Below the pieces are notes generated by a model. It was not told where the DNA came from. It saw nothing but the letters and a program-made list of their open reading frames with translations, and ran no database searches. A DNA stretch of 64,000 nt from Paenibacillus chitinolyticus NBRC 15660 (GTDB lineage Bacteria; Bacillota; Bacilli; Paenibacillales; NBRC-103111): NCBI RefSeq assembly GCF_000739915.1, contig NZ_BBJT01000007.1, forward strand, positions 248,001 to 312,000, written 5' to 3'. Both the position numbers and the translations under genes were made by a program. Positions 52,324-61,175 of this stretch are shown here, in pieces. Position 1 is the stretch's first letter; every line of letters starts with the position of its first letter.

Positions 52324-52704
52324 ATGAAAGATATTGCAAATCGGACTTATAACATTCCTGTCGAAGCCACACTGGATGTAATCGGAGGAAAATGGAAGAC
52401 ACTGATTGTCTGTCACCTGACCTATGGACCTAAAAGAACGAACGAACTTAGCAAGAGTATGCCCGCTATTACTCATAAAATGTTAACTCAACAGCTTAGA
52501 GAATTAGAAGAGGATGGGATAGTAATTAGGACCGTGTACAATCAAGTACCTCCGAAGGTGGTTTATGAACTTAGTGAGTTGGGGTGGTCACTTAAACCGC
52601 TACTAAACTTTATGTGCGATTGGGGAGAAAAGTATATACAGGAGCTTTCAAGGAACGGACTACCTTCCCAAACAACCACAGCATCACGCGGTGAAGAATT
52701 GTGA
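52324..52704 (+). CDS. HxlR-family transcriptional regulator
   Basis: 126 residues. VEATLDVIGGKWKTLIVCHL, AITHKMLTQQLRELEEDGIV and PPKVVYELSELG are HxlR signatures; it is a close paralogue of the one at 50313-50684. It is divergent from the Gfo/Idh gene and probably regulates that gene and itself from the palindrome-rich gap. A Cys (VCHL) lies in the HTH-adjacent helix rather than the usual sensor place. Confidence 0.92.
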   Translation: MKDIANRTYNIPVEATLDVIGGKWKTLIVCHLTYGPKRTNELSKSMPAITHKMLTQQLRELEEDGIVIRTVYNQVPPKVVYELSELGWSLKPLLNFMCDWGEKYIQELSRNGLPSQTTTASRGEEL

Positions 52705-52774
52705 ATTTGACACTTGGCAAACTCCACTTGGAGTGAAGGACACCGGCATTCAAGGCTTCAACGAAAAAAAAGCG

Positions 52775-52815
52775 AAAAGGCCGCCCTCATCGGGACAACC
52801 TCACCTCTTTCCTAT
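52775..52815 (-). terminator. Terminator-like element similar to 46744-46791
   Basis: GTCCC pairs with GGGC and is followed by GGCCTTTT and a later T-run on the minus strand. No minus-strand gene ends here, so it may be a leftover. Confidence 0.45.
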
Positions 52816-52939
52816 CGCAAAAACATACTTTCCGGCGACGGCACGACCGTCTGAATGACATGAAATAGAATTAGAGCGCCACCAAATGAGGTAAGTGCGC
52901 TACATCTTCAATAAATGACGCTGCATACTCTAAAACTCT

Positions 52940-53596
52940 TTACAGATAATCCAAACTATTAAAAATCAAAATCAGCCCAACGATACACATGATCCATGAC
53001 ATAGCAGATCCTGAATACTTCGAGAGCCGGGTTCGAATGCTTTCTAATGGTTTTTGCATCACTCGTCCCAATAATACATGCAGTGTAAACACGATCAATG
53101 GCGGTAGCACCATAATGAAATTATAGCCAGCTAAAATCGGCAGCCACTGAAATACAGCTAAATTTGAGGTTGTCATAAGACCAATCGCAGCAAAATAAGG
53201 AAATGCTGCCCCCACTTCAATCAATGATGTCGTGAAACCGAGCGCAACCATGGATGCCATACTTTTGGACTTTGGCTTTGGCAAATCGGATATTTTACTT
53301 TTAGGATAGTAAAAGCTTGCTATAAACAAGATCCCCCCGATGATCAGCATTACCCAACTTACAATCCGATTTTGAAAGATGGAGGAAAAGGAAGCCATTA
53401 CAGCATCTAGACCTAACATTAGAGAAACGCCTACTACAAAATAAACCCCTGCGACTGTCAATAAATAAATCATTAATCGTGAGTTTAATCGCTCTCTTTC
53501 AGTTAAAAGCAAATATACCGTGACCCCCAAAGTTGCCGGACTAAGTGCATCTAACAGGGCTAATCCCCCTACTATAAGAATTAATTCATTACCCAC
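52940..53596 (-). CDS. GAP-family (sulfolipid-1-addressing-like) membrane protein
   Basis: 218 residues and six hydrophobic segments. LALLDALSPATLGVTVYLLL is the family's N-terminal signature. Mycobacterial relatives move glycolipids; relatives elsewhere are of unknown role. It is last in the operon small membrane protein-MerR-GAP and 15 bp after the MerR gene. Confidence 0.85.
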   Translation of the reverse strand: MGNELILIVGGLALLDALSPATLGVTVYLLLTERERLNSRLMIYLLTVAGVYFVVGVSLMLGLDAVMASFSSIFQNRIVSWVMLIIGGILFIASFYYPKSKISDLPKPKSKSMASMVALGFTTSLIEVGAAFPYFAAIGLMTTSNLAVFQWLPILAGYNFIMVLPPLIVFTLHVLLGRVMQKPLESIRTRLSKYSGSAMSWIMCIVGLILIFNSLDYL

Positions 53597-53610
53597 GATT
53601 CTCCTCCTTG

Positions 53611-54366
53611 CTAGGTAGTAGATTTTTGAAGGGAAGAAATGTAGATTTCGTATGCCCGCTCCATAAAATCAAGAACTTCCTGTTCGATCGGATAAAGTCC
53701 AAGCTTCTCAGATTGCATTGGAGACTTCCTGATATCCCATAATTTATTAATAAACTCCTCTTCGTCATTAAAATCTTCCATTTGCTTCTCCAGCATGCGT
53801 CTTACTATGTTTTGCACTCTTAATGACGCAGGATCATTCTTCATATGTCTTTTTATCTGACCTAACAGAGCAATCCACTCCAGAGAATCAGGATCTTCTC
53901 CCCTCATTTTGGGAACCCTTTTCAAAAGCTCAAGTTCCATATCATTAAACATGCTCTCTCTATAGCTCTGTAACCTTGATTTATTAGTAGTTGATAACCG
54001 AATAAGTTTCTGTAATGCAAGATAATCATCTCCACCTTCTACTGCCATACCATTTATCAATTCCCGCAGAGATGACTCTATACCCTTTAATTTATCTTGC
54101 TCTTCCATAATATAAACCAGTTGGCTCTTCAAACTAATGGACCAATTCCATTTAGGATCAGATAGCATAACTTTAATATCTTTTAAGCCACAACCGATTC
54201 CTTTTAAAAATTGAATTTGCTGTAGCCGCTTCAAATCCTCTTCTGTATATAGACGATGCCCCCCTTCGGTTTTAGAAGAGACTGTTAGTAATCCGATCTG
54301 ATCGTAGTACCTAAGCGTTCTAACCGTAATTTTAGTCTGTTTCGCAACTTCCTTTATGTGAATCAA
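53611..54366 (-). CDS. MerR-family regulator
   Basis: 251 residues. IHIKEVAKQTKITVRTLRYY and EGGHRLYTEEDLKRL are the MerR HTH and wing; a long helical C-terminal part, possibly TipAS-like, follows (EEFINKLWDIRKSPM, VLDFMERAYEIYISS). It is the second gene of an operon whose promoter carries a MerR dyad, so it is autoregulated. Its targets include the GAP-family membrane protein. Confidence 0.92.
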   Translation of the reverse strand: MIHIKEVAKQTKITVRTLRYYDQIGLLTVSSKTEGGHRLYTEEDLKRLQQIQFLKGIGCGLKDIKVMLSDPKWNWSISLKSQLVYIMEEQDKLKGIESSLRELINGMAVEGGDDYLALQKLIRLSTTNKSRLQSYRESMFNDMELELLKRVPKMRGEDPDSLEWIALLGQIKRHMKNDPASLRVQNIVRRMLEKQMEDFNDEEEFINKLWDIRKSPMQSEKLGLYPIEQEVLDFMERAYEIYISSLQKSTT

Positions 54367-54391
54367 GCACAGATACCTCCAATGATTGAAT

Positions 54392-54541
54392 TTAATTTTC
54401 TTTGTCTTTAAATAAACCCATTTTGATTAAATATCCTAATCCTAGACCGACTAATACACCAGGAAAAGCTTGATCAAGCATAAGTCCAATCCCTGCCCCA
54501 ATAATGACACATGCATAAATAATGATATCTCCTTGTTTCAT
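54392..54541 (-). CDS. Small membrane protein, 49 residues
   Basis: MKQGDIIIYACVIIGAGIGL, then LGLGYLIKMGLF: two hydrophobic, glycine-zipper-like segments. GGGGG lies nine bases before the ATG at 54541. It is the first gene of the MerR-GAP operon, 25 bp before MerR. Not recognised, but its place makes it a real gene, probably a membrane partner or stress peptide. Confidence 0.72.
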   Translation of the reverse strand: MKQGDIIIYACVIIGAGIGLMLDQAFPGVLVGLGLGYLIKMGLFKDKEN

Positions 54542-54575
54542 TTTTAATATCCCCCTTGTCATTACCATTGGCTTC

Positions 54576-54606
54576 ATTATACAAAATGACGCAACGTCAC
54601 TTTCAA
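54576..54606 (-). promoter_or_regulatory. MerR-type promoter of the small protein-MerR-GAP operon
   Basis: On the minus strand TTGAAA (54606-54601), 19-bp spacer, TATAAT (54581-54576). The dyad TGACG-TTG-CGTCA lies in the spacer. Confidence 0.9.
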
Positions 54607-54696
54607 GTGTTTATTTACAAGAGTGATTTCAGGAAAATAGTGAATATCGCGAAAGTCATCAAGGGACGAATACATCTAGCCAAATGACAGGGAATT

Positions 54697-54746
54697 AATA
54701 AGAGAAGCCTGCTTCCCACCTCTAATGGAAGCAAGCTTCTCTTATT
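54697..54746 (-). terminator. Long hairpin downstream of the 314-residue hypothetical gene
   Basis: AATAAGAGAAGC/GCTTCTCTTATT and GCTTCC/GGAAGC around a 10-nt loop. A very stable stem, without a clean T-run. Probably the end of the upstream minus-strand transcript. Confidence 0.55.
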
Positions 54747-54897
54747 CTCAACTCATCTGATAGATGTTACTCCAAATGAAGTCCCTCAATTGGGTCATAG
54801 CCCCGTCATATCAAGAAGCTATTTCTTCATAAACCCAATAAATCTAAGCGGTTATCAGACTAGCATTGCTGCTTCCACTCTTAACTTAACCTTTGGT

Positions 54898-54955
54898 TTT
54901 ACCACTATTTGTGATACGGTTCTCCGCGCTGTCTTTAACGGCAAGTTTGTTCATT
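54898..54955. repeat. Dispersed intergenic repeat, copy B
   Basis: Core TTTGTGATACGGTTCTCCGC with tail GGCAAGTTTGTTCATTAA. It touches the stop of the gene at 54954. Closest to copies A and C. Confidence 0.65.
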
Positions 54956-55898
54956 AACCAATGATGTATCGGAAGTTCTCCACTGCTTTGGAGTTAGGTC
55001 TGGGTAGTCTGTTCATGTGGTTATATAGACTATAGGGGAATTTAAATGTATGGCCGAAATCCCAATCCAAATGTTGAAAGCCTCTTAGCCAATATTCATC
55101 CTCAACTGGCAGCCACTCTGAACGATTCGCTAATTGAAGGGGCCATCGATCTACTGGAGAGAGCAATTTGGGCGGATGCTTCGGGTCTATATCCCGACTC
55201 GTTCGAAGAACCTTAATCAGCTTTAGAAGGGACGGGATACCTTTCAAAAAAAGTTCGGTATGACCAAGATCATGCAAGATATTTAATGCTTGAGAGAAAG
55301 TGAGCATATGTCCGATTAAATCGTGATGAGCCTCCGCTTTGTAAATGGCTCGAAAGGATGACAACTCGTTTAAGATAAAATCAGAAAGCTGTTCTGCATT
55401 TCGGATTTCAGGAAAACAATCGCATTCCGACACTTCCAGTTTCTTCACTTCCGATACCGAATAACCTAGCCATGACCTCCCGGGAATCGTTTTATGGAAT
55501 GATTCAATCAGCTTCGAGATGCCTTCAATATCATCCTTACGTCCCCAATGGCCGAGTTCTTTAATAGCCCACAAACTGAGAGCGGCATAGATCACATTGT
55601 GTCCGACCCAATGGAGTCCATCCATTGTTGGCTCTAATGCAGTTAGAATCGCCTGTTCTTTGGCTTGGGCATCCGTTTCTTCTGCGTTACGAGGTATATG
55701 CATATACGTGCGGCTACGCAACATCGCGTGGGAATCTTCCGTAATTCGAGCTACCGCCTTAGCAGACAGTACATTTTCTTTAACAAAAAAATAACTTGCG
55801 ATAGCTGCCGCTCCGAAATGCGCCTCCCAAATATCACCAGTCCGCTCCTTACACTGCGATATAATGGATAAACCACTTTCCAGGATGCTATAGTCCAT
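54954..55898 (-). CDS. Hypothetical protein, 314 residues
   Basis: I do not recognise this protein. It is soluble, mostly helical, with an early GDIWEAHFGAAAIASYFFV and a His-rich stretch (EAHHDLIGHMLTFSQALNIL, HDLGH) that could bind a metal. AGGAG lies seven bases before the ATG. It is flanked by two copies of the dispersed repeat and is divergent from trpB. Confidence 0.7.
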   Translation of the reverse strand: MDYSILESGLSIISQCKERTGDIWEAHFGAAAIASYFFVKENVLSAKAVARITEDSHAMLRSRTYMHIPRNAEETDAQAKEQAILTALEPTMDGLHWVGHNVIYAALSLWAIKELGHWGRKDDIEGISKLIESFHKTIPGRSWLGYSVSEVKKLEVSECDCFPEIRNAEQLSDFILNELSSFRAIYKAEAHHDLIGHMLTFSQALNILHDLGHTELFLKGIPSLLKLIKVLRTSRDIDPKHPPKLLSPVDRWPLQLANRSEWLPVEDEYWLRGFQHLDWDFGHTFKFPYSLYNHMNRLPRPNSKAVENFRYIIG

Positions 55899-55975
55899 CT
55901 CACCACTCCTCTTGCGATCAGTATGAGTGTATGCAATGCGTTCTCTCGAACTCTATTTAAGGAGAACACTCGAAA

Positions 55976-56033
55976 ACTTGCCGTTACTTGTGATACGGCT
56001 CTCCGTATCACAAATAGTGCGAATTTTGTTCAA
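55976..56033. repeat. Dispersed intergenic repeat, copy C, with a perfect hairpin
   Basis: TTGTGATACGG-CTCT-CCGTATCACAA (55988-56013) is a perfect 11-bp-arm inverted repeat. It is the only copy whose hairpin is complete. It sits 32 bp before the trpB -35. Confidence 0.7.
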
Positions 56034-56045
56034 AGTTATTTACGG

Positions 56046-56074
56046 TTGACAAGATTTTTGCCACTTTCTATGAT
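56046..56074 (+). promoter_or_regulatory. Sigma-A promoter of trpB
   Basis: TTGACA (56046-56051), 17-bp spacer, TATGAT (56069-56074). Confidence 0.85.
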
Positions 56075-56124
56075 AGCATAGAAACGAATTGGTCATTATC
56101 CAGCTAAATGGAGGCGGTTTCACA

Positions 56125-57288
56125 ATGATTCAAGAGCACTTGAAAGAAGGATACTTTGGTGAGTTCGGAGGCAGCTTTGTACCGCCGGAATTGCAGGAAG
56201 TGCTGGATTATTTGAGCACTCAATTCAACAAGTACAAGGATGATCCCGAATTTAATGAAGAGTTCCGATACTATTTAAGAGAATATGTGGGTCGTGAAAA
56301 TCCGCTAACCTACGTCAAACAATTAACGGATGCGTGGGGCGGAGCTAAAATTTACTTAAAACGCGAAGATCTTAATCATACCGGTGCACACAAAATCAAT
56401 AACGTGATCGGACAAATTCTGCTTGCCAAACGGATGGGCGCCAAACGAGTGATTGCCGAAACCGGAGCAGGACAGCACGGTGTTGCAACCGCGACGGCAT
56501 GTGCCATGTTTAACATGGACTGCGTGATCTACATGGGAGCGGAAGATACGCGCCGTCAAGCTTTAAACGTATTCCGGATGGAGCTGCTCGGGGCTACTGT
56601 CGTACCCGTTAATAAAGGACAAGGCCGATTAAAAGACGCGGTAGACGAGGCACTGAGCGATTTGGTCCAAAACTACCAAAACACGTTCTATTTACTCGGT
56701 TCAGCTGTGGGTCCGCATCCTTTCCCGACGATGGTCAAACACTTTCAATCCATCGTCAGCGAGGAATCGAAACGACAAATCCTAGAGAAAGAGGGGCGTC
56801 TTCCCGATGCGGTAATTGCCTGCGTCGGCGGAGGAAGCAATGCGATCGGCGCTTTCGCGCACTATTTGGACGAGCCTTCAGTGCAGTTAATCGGCGTAGA
56901 GCCGGATCAAGCGGCAACGCTAACTGAAGGTGTTCCAAGCCTGATCCACGGCTTCAGATGTTTAGTGCTGCTTGACGAGCAAGGGAATCCCAAGCCGACA
57001 TATTCGATTGCCGCAGGCCTTGATTACCCTGGAATCGGACCGGAGCACAGCCATCTGAAGGTAACTGGGCGTGCTGAATACGTGACAATTAGCAATGAGG
57101 AAGTATTAGCGGCATTCCAAGAGTTGTCCCGTACGGAAGGGATTATCCCTGCGCTCGAAAGCGCGCATGCGGTAGCCTACGCTAAGAAACTCGCGCCAAC
57201 GATGAGCAAGGATCAAATTATTATCATTAATTTGTCCGGGCGCGGAGACAAGGACGTCGAACAAGTATTCCATATGCTGAAAAAATAA
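56125..57288 (+). CDS. trpB: Tryptophan synthase beta chain, stand-alone copy
   Basis: 387 residues. [35 protein letters not shown] (PLP lysine), [46 protein letters not shown] and [12 protein letters not shown] are TrpB motifs. It joins indole and serine to tryptophan. No trpA or other trp gene is next to it; it has its own promoter and terminator. It may be a salvage or second copy. The ATG at 56125 has GGAGG upstream. Confidence 0.95.
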   Translation: MIQEHLKEGYFGEFGGSFVPPELQEVLDYLSTQFNKYKDDPEFNEEFRYYLREYVGRENPLTYVKQLTDAWGGAKIYLKREDLNHTGAHKINNVIGQILLAKRMGAKRVIAETGAGQHGVATATACAMFNMDCVIYMGAEDTRRQALNVFRMELLGATVVPVNKGQGRLKDAVDEALSDLVQNYQNTFYLLGSAVGPHPFPTMVKHFQSIVSEESKRQILEKEGRLPDAVIACVGGGSNAIGAFAHYLDEPSVQLIGVEPDQAATLTEGVPSLIHGFRCLVLLDEQGNPKPTYSIAAGLDYPGIGPEHSHLKVTGRAEYVTISNEEVLAAFQELSRTEGIIPALESAHAVAYAKKLAPTMSKDQIIIINLSGRGDKDVEQVFHMLKK

Positions 57289-57301
57289 TTGCCGATATGC
57301 C

Positions 57302-57349
57302 AAAGAAGGCAGCTGCTGCAGTAAACTATGCAGGCTGCTTTCTTTTTTT
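57302..57349 (+). terminator. Terminator of trpB
   Basis: AAGGCAGC/GCTGCTTT with inner CTGCA/TGCAG, then TTTTTTT. Confidence 0.85.
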
Positions 57350-57514
57350 CGGCATAAATGATGAGCAAGATCTATTCTTTGCGAACCATCCATACTAGAA
57401 CTCCACATGTATCGAGTTCTTATTGTAAGCACCCATTTGCAAACTTAGCATCGCAGCCTCAACATTTAGGGACAGCTTTTTGAGATAAAGGTACCGCAAT
57501 AATAATGTCTGAGC

Positions 57515-58126
57515 TTATAGCTTATCAAATTCCACTCCATATGTATTGAAGATGGCCTTGTATTTATTTTCGAATATCGTCCATCGATTTTCTGCTCCGT
57601 ATTTTTCATGTAAAGCCTTCAAATAATGTTTAGCCGTTGCTGCATCGTTGGACTTCAACAACAAATGAAAGCTCTCTTCGCCCAGATGCAAAAATGGACC
57701 CGAAATGTAATAATCCACAATGGATCTGGCACTGGTCATCGTTTCATAGAAATGAATAACTTCTTCCAATCCGCTTAGCAGCGTTTTTCTCAGATCATCC
57801 CTATTCGTATCGGGTGTGATTGCGAATCGATCCGGAACAGCCCGGGCAATTTCCCCGATTCTTGCTCTGAAGTGACACTCCGTTTCCTGGGGCGCCGTCA
57901 AAATCTCTTTCGATTGGATCTGCGCTAACTCCGCCGCATAAATACCGCAGTTCACATAAAACATGACATTGTCCGCCGAATTTCCAGAGGATTTTTGAAA
58001 ATTGAATAGGTAGATGAGGCCTTCTGTTGTTTTACTGAAATTCAAACCCTTCTTCGCGAAGCCATGCTTAGAAAGAAACGGCTTTACATCCTGCTTAATC
58101 AGATCTTTAAAGAGCTGCTGCAACAC
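57515..58126 (-). CDS. DUF4304-domain protein
   Basis: 203 residues. LIKQDVKPFLSKHGFAKKGL, NFQKSSGN and FYVNCGIY are the DUF4304 start. The family is common among stand-alone immunity-like proteins; the function is unknown. GGGAGG precedes the ATG. Next to a SUKH-like gene. Confidence 0.85.
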   Translation of the reverse strand: MLQQLFKDLIKQDVKPFLSKHGFAKKGLNFSKTTEGLIYLFNFQKSSGNSADNVMFYVNCGIYAAELAQIQSKEILTAPQETECHFRARIGEIARAVPDRFAITPDTNRDDLRKTLLSGLEEVIHFYETMTSARSIVDYYISGPFLHLGEESFHLLLKSNDAATAKHYLKALHEKYGAENRWTIFENKYKAIFNTYGVEFDKL

Positions 58127-58213
58127 AATCCCTCCCAGGTAAAATTGCTATTCCTGATGCTTTCGTAAGAGACACCTATAACCACAGTGGACATACGACC
58201 TTTTGCAACCAGT

Positions 58214-58912
58214 TCAATCAGGTTTAATCTTTCTCAGTTTGATTGAAGATAGGACCTCATCATTCAAAACTGCAGGCAAATCACTGTTAGACCCTAACCA
58301 AAAGTCACCGTAGCGCTCCATAACCAGCACGTCCCCACATCGGTAAAAGGCATGAGTAGGTCCCTCTTCTTTGAGGCTAATATAGTACCCATTAAGCCAC
58401 ACATCTTCAATCGGCTTATCAAACAACATCTGTATAGGATCTAATTTTCCTTCTACTATATAAAGGTATTTGCAGCCAAAAACAACCTCCTGTAAACAAA
58501 AACTTTTCAGAAAATGATATAGAGAGACATTTACGATGGTATGTCCCTCTGCATGGTCATCCCAAAGCAAACGTTCGTCGCAATAGACAGGAGAATTGTT
58601 GTTGCCTGCCTCCACCTGGCAAGTCCAGTTTGCTTGATTTTCCTCAAGAAACGTAATCTTATCCCCGTCCCTCTTCACTCGCTCCACCGAATAGAGACAA
58701 TCCTGCCGTTGAAATATCTCTGGAGAGTTCTCCAGGTGATCGTCCGAACCATCTTTCCATCGACCTGCAAACGCATACAATTCATGCAGCGCCTTTGGAA
58801 GATAGGCTGGAAGCTCGCCCACTGGCACACCGTAGGAGCTTTCGTGCTTTCCATACCAGTCGATTAGAAACTCCTTAAGATCGTCCATTTGATCTGTATC
58901 TTTCAGCAGCAT
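58214..58912 (-). CDS. SUKH (SMI1/KNR4)-like protein
   Basis: 232 residues. YAFAGRWKDGSDDHLEN-like start, a middle FLEENQANWTCQVEAGNNN with VYCDE, and a C-terminal block follow the SMI1/KNR4 layout (AFAGRW, ENQ-x-x-W and D-x-P turns). An immunity-type function is likely, without an adjacent toxin. GGAGG-like GAGGAATTACC lies before the ATG. Confidence 0.8.
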   Translation of the reverse strand: MLLKDTDQMDDLKEFLIDWYGKHESSYGVPVGELPAYLPKALHELYAFAGRWKDGSDDHLENSPEIFQRQDCLYSVERVKRDGDKITFLEENQANWTCQVEAGNNNSPVYCDERLLWDDHAEGHTIVNVSLYHFLKSFCLQEVVFGCKYLYIVEGKLDPIQMLFDKPIEDVWLNGYYISLKEEGPTHAFYRCGDVLVMERYGDFWLGSNSDLPAVLNDEVLSSIKLRKIKPD

Positions 58913-58974
58913 GGTAATTCCTCCAATCTAACTTTACTTCTACACGATTTACTTGTATCGCTTCCTTGGAAATG

Positions 58975-59020
58975 ACTTTACACCGTCACTTATGATAAGG
59001 ATTTCCGTGCCGGATTCCTC
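58975..59020. repeat. Dispersed intergenic repeat, copy D
   Basis: Core CTTATGATAAGGATTTCCG; the tail is diverged. Confidence 0.5.
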
Positions 59021-59040
59021 CAATTGAGCTTTGGCTTACC

Positions 59041-59505
59041 TTAATATTCTCCTTTAATTACAAAAAACGAACCCCGGATGGTTCCGGCTAGTTTAGACTT
59101 CTGCCTGGCAAACTTAAACTTCCCTTCCAACTCCTGCGGTACTTCCATCCCCTCGGAAAGCTTAAAACCGACGGCCCGCTTCTTAGGATTATCTACCGTG
59201 TACATGACATTGAGCGCAAGCCCGTCCTCATAAAAGACGTAGGTAAATAGGATATTTTCCACTTGAAAACGCGACGTTTCCAAAGGCTTGGCCGCAAACG
59301 CAAGATCACGTTCTTCTTTCAAAATCCGGTTCACATAATCGAGGTTCTCCTGACTTTCGCCGGCGGGTACAACCGTAAATTCATGCTTGTATTTGTTCAT
59401 AAAATAACGGGCTTCATTGGCACGTAATCCGGCTAGCGCTTCCGCTACAGGTGAAGACTCTAAACCAACCGTGGACACATCTTTAAAATCAACGATATAC
59501 GACAT
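59041..59505 (-). CDS. Hypothetical protein, 154 residues
   Basis: Not recognised. A soluble protein with MSYIVDFKDVSTVGLESSPV, VENILFTYVFYEDGLALNVM and a late RGSFFVIKGEY. AGAGA-type ribosome site and ATG are fine. It lies between copies D and E of the dispersed repeat, next to SUKH and DUF4304 genes. Confidence 0.7.
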   Translation of the reverse strand: MSYIVDFKDVSTVGLESSPVAEALAGLRANEARYFMNKYKHEFTVVPAGESQENLDYVNRILKEERDLAFAAKPLETSRFQVENILFTYVFYEDGLALNVMYTVDNPKKRAVGFKLSEGMEVPQELEGKFKFARQKSKLAGTIRGSFFVIKGEY

Positions 59506-59541
59506 TTAAATCTCTCCTTTGATCTCATTATTTCCAAAAAA

Positions 59542-59590
59542 ATTTGCCGTTATGATAAGGTTCACCGCGCTGTCCTCATAGACCTGCACA
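59542..59590. repeat. Dispersed intergenic repeat, copy E
   Basis: Core GTTATGATAAGGTTCACCGC; it shares GCTGTC with copy B. Confidence 0.55.
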
Positions 59591-59703
59591 TCACTAACAT
59601 AAATTAACCCGGTTGTACCTGATATAGCGAGGTTCAGTTCGTATGGGCCTCAGCGACAAAACAACAATGAGATAGACTCACCGTTAGTTAATTATGCTGT
59701 CGC

Positions 59704-59743
59704 AAAAAAATAAGCTCCCGCCGAAATTAATCGGGGAAGCTTA
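59704..59743 (-). terminator. Terminator after the glycosyltransferase
   Basis: TAAGCTTCCCCGA/TCGGCGGGAGCTTA then TTTTTTT on the minus strand. Confidence 0.9.
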
Positions 59744-59770
59744 GTTGCATGACTTGCCATCGGATCAAAC

Positions 59771-60967
59771 TCATTGGTAAATAGGAGATTGATTTTTAAA
59801 TTCGAAAATCTCATCCACGGCTTGACGATATCCGCCTGATTTTCGAAAAGATTCGCCGATATGTGCAACGGCTTTTTGGAAAGATGGGAGACTTAGCACT
59901 TGATCGACGGCTTCACGCAGTTGATGGGCAGTCAACCCTTGCATTTGTAGGGCAAGGCCTGCTCCGATTTTGGCGACTTGCCCCGCAACCATCGGCTGAT
60001 CGGCATTTTGAGGAATGACAACGAGTGGAACCCCGTTATAAAGACCCTCATGGGTACTGTTCATTCCGCCATGTGTGACAAATAACTTCGTGTGCTGCAA
60101 AACTTCCGTTTGCGGAACGTAATTTTTGACGATGAAATTATCAGGTATCTCCCCTAAATCGGAAATTAGGGTGTTATTTCCTACAGACATGACAATCGTA
60201 TGCTCCGTGTTCCCGAACGCCTCGAAACAAAGCTTATAGAAATCAATCGCCTGGTTAAAAACGGTGCCCAATGAAATGTAAATCGGATCTTTCCCTTTGA
60301 TTGCGGTGAGGTCGAAATTCTTTTGAGCTGGCCGCGACGAGAGGGACGGACCGACAAATTTATACGTTTGATCGAATTTCTCCTCATTCGTTTGAAAGTC
60401 CCTTGTTGTATATACGATGGTAAACGGAGCCGGATTACAAAACACCTCATAAGGAGTACGGACCTCTACACCGTATTTTTCGCCCACCGTTTTCGTCAGG
60501 CTTTGAAACCGTTCAACGATTTCTTCGGGGGTTTTTACGGGAGGCGGTTCCAGGAGGGCATCGAACGTTTCTTCGATATGCGCAAAAGAAGTACAAGAAC
60601 TGATGGCGGGAAGCTTAAGAATCTGAGCGAGCATACGCCCGCATCCGAACATGGAATCATGGATCATGTAATCAAAATGCTCTCCTCGGATCTGCTCGAG
60701 GACGGTCGGGATGACTACATCCGCCGTAAGCAAAAGACCGATAGCTCTTTCGAGTACATAGTCTTTTCCACCGGAAGTAAAGGCTTCTATAAATTGTTGA
60801 TCGTCAATAGTTCGTACCGAAGCCCCCGCCTTCTCCATTCGGTCCCGGTAAGCCCCAATACAGAAGTACACCACCTCTTCTCCACGCGAAACAAGCTCCT
60901 GGACAACGCCAATCGTCGGATTAATATGTCCCTCTGAGCCGGCATTAATAAATAAAACCCGCGCCAT
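59771..60967 (-). CDS. Macrolide-type (MGT/GT1) glycosyltransferase
   Basis: About 398 residues. ARVLFINAGSEGHINPTIGV at the start and FVTHGGMNSTHEGLYNGVPL with QNADQP in the sugar-donor site place it in the YjiC/MGT family, which inactivates macrolides or glycosylates flavonoids using UDP-glucose. The ATG at 60967 has AAGGAG eight bases upstream; the GTG at 60976 is too close. Divergent from the DHA2 exporter, a plausible partner in drug resistance. Confidence 0.92.
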   Translation of the reverse strand: MARVLFINAGSEGHINPTIGVVQELVSRGEEVVYFCIGAYRDRMEKAGASVRTIDDQQFIEAFTSGGKDYVLERAIGLLLTADVVIPTVLEQIRGEHFDYMIHDSMFGCGRMLAQILKLPAISSCTSFAHIEETFDALLEPPPVKTPEEIVERFQSLTKTVGEKYGVEVRTPYEVFCNPAPFTIVYTTRDFQTNEEKFDQTYKFVGPSLSSRPAQKNFDLTAIKGKDPIYISLGTVFNQAIDFYKLCFEAFGNTEHTIVMSVGNNTLISDLGEIPDNFIVKNYVPQTEVLQHTKLFVTHGGMNSTHEGLYNGVPLVVIPQNADQPMVAGQVAKIGAGLALQMQGLTAHQLREAVDQVLSLPSFQKAVAHIGESFRKSGGYRQAVDEIFEFKNQSPIYQ

Positions 60968-61175
60968 TTCTATCACTCCTTAGGTTACGGTTCTCTAAAT
61001 CGTGTAAGAGCAACGACTTCTGTGAAAATAATGGAAACAGGTCTATCATATTACAATTTTTTGGAAATCTCAAAACTTTTCTTCCCTGACATACAGATGT
61101 CAACAAGGGTAGCTTATGATGATCTCAGATGATTGTTCAGCAATCAATTCAGGTACATGAAAGGAATGGGAGTGT

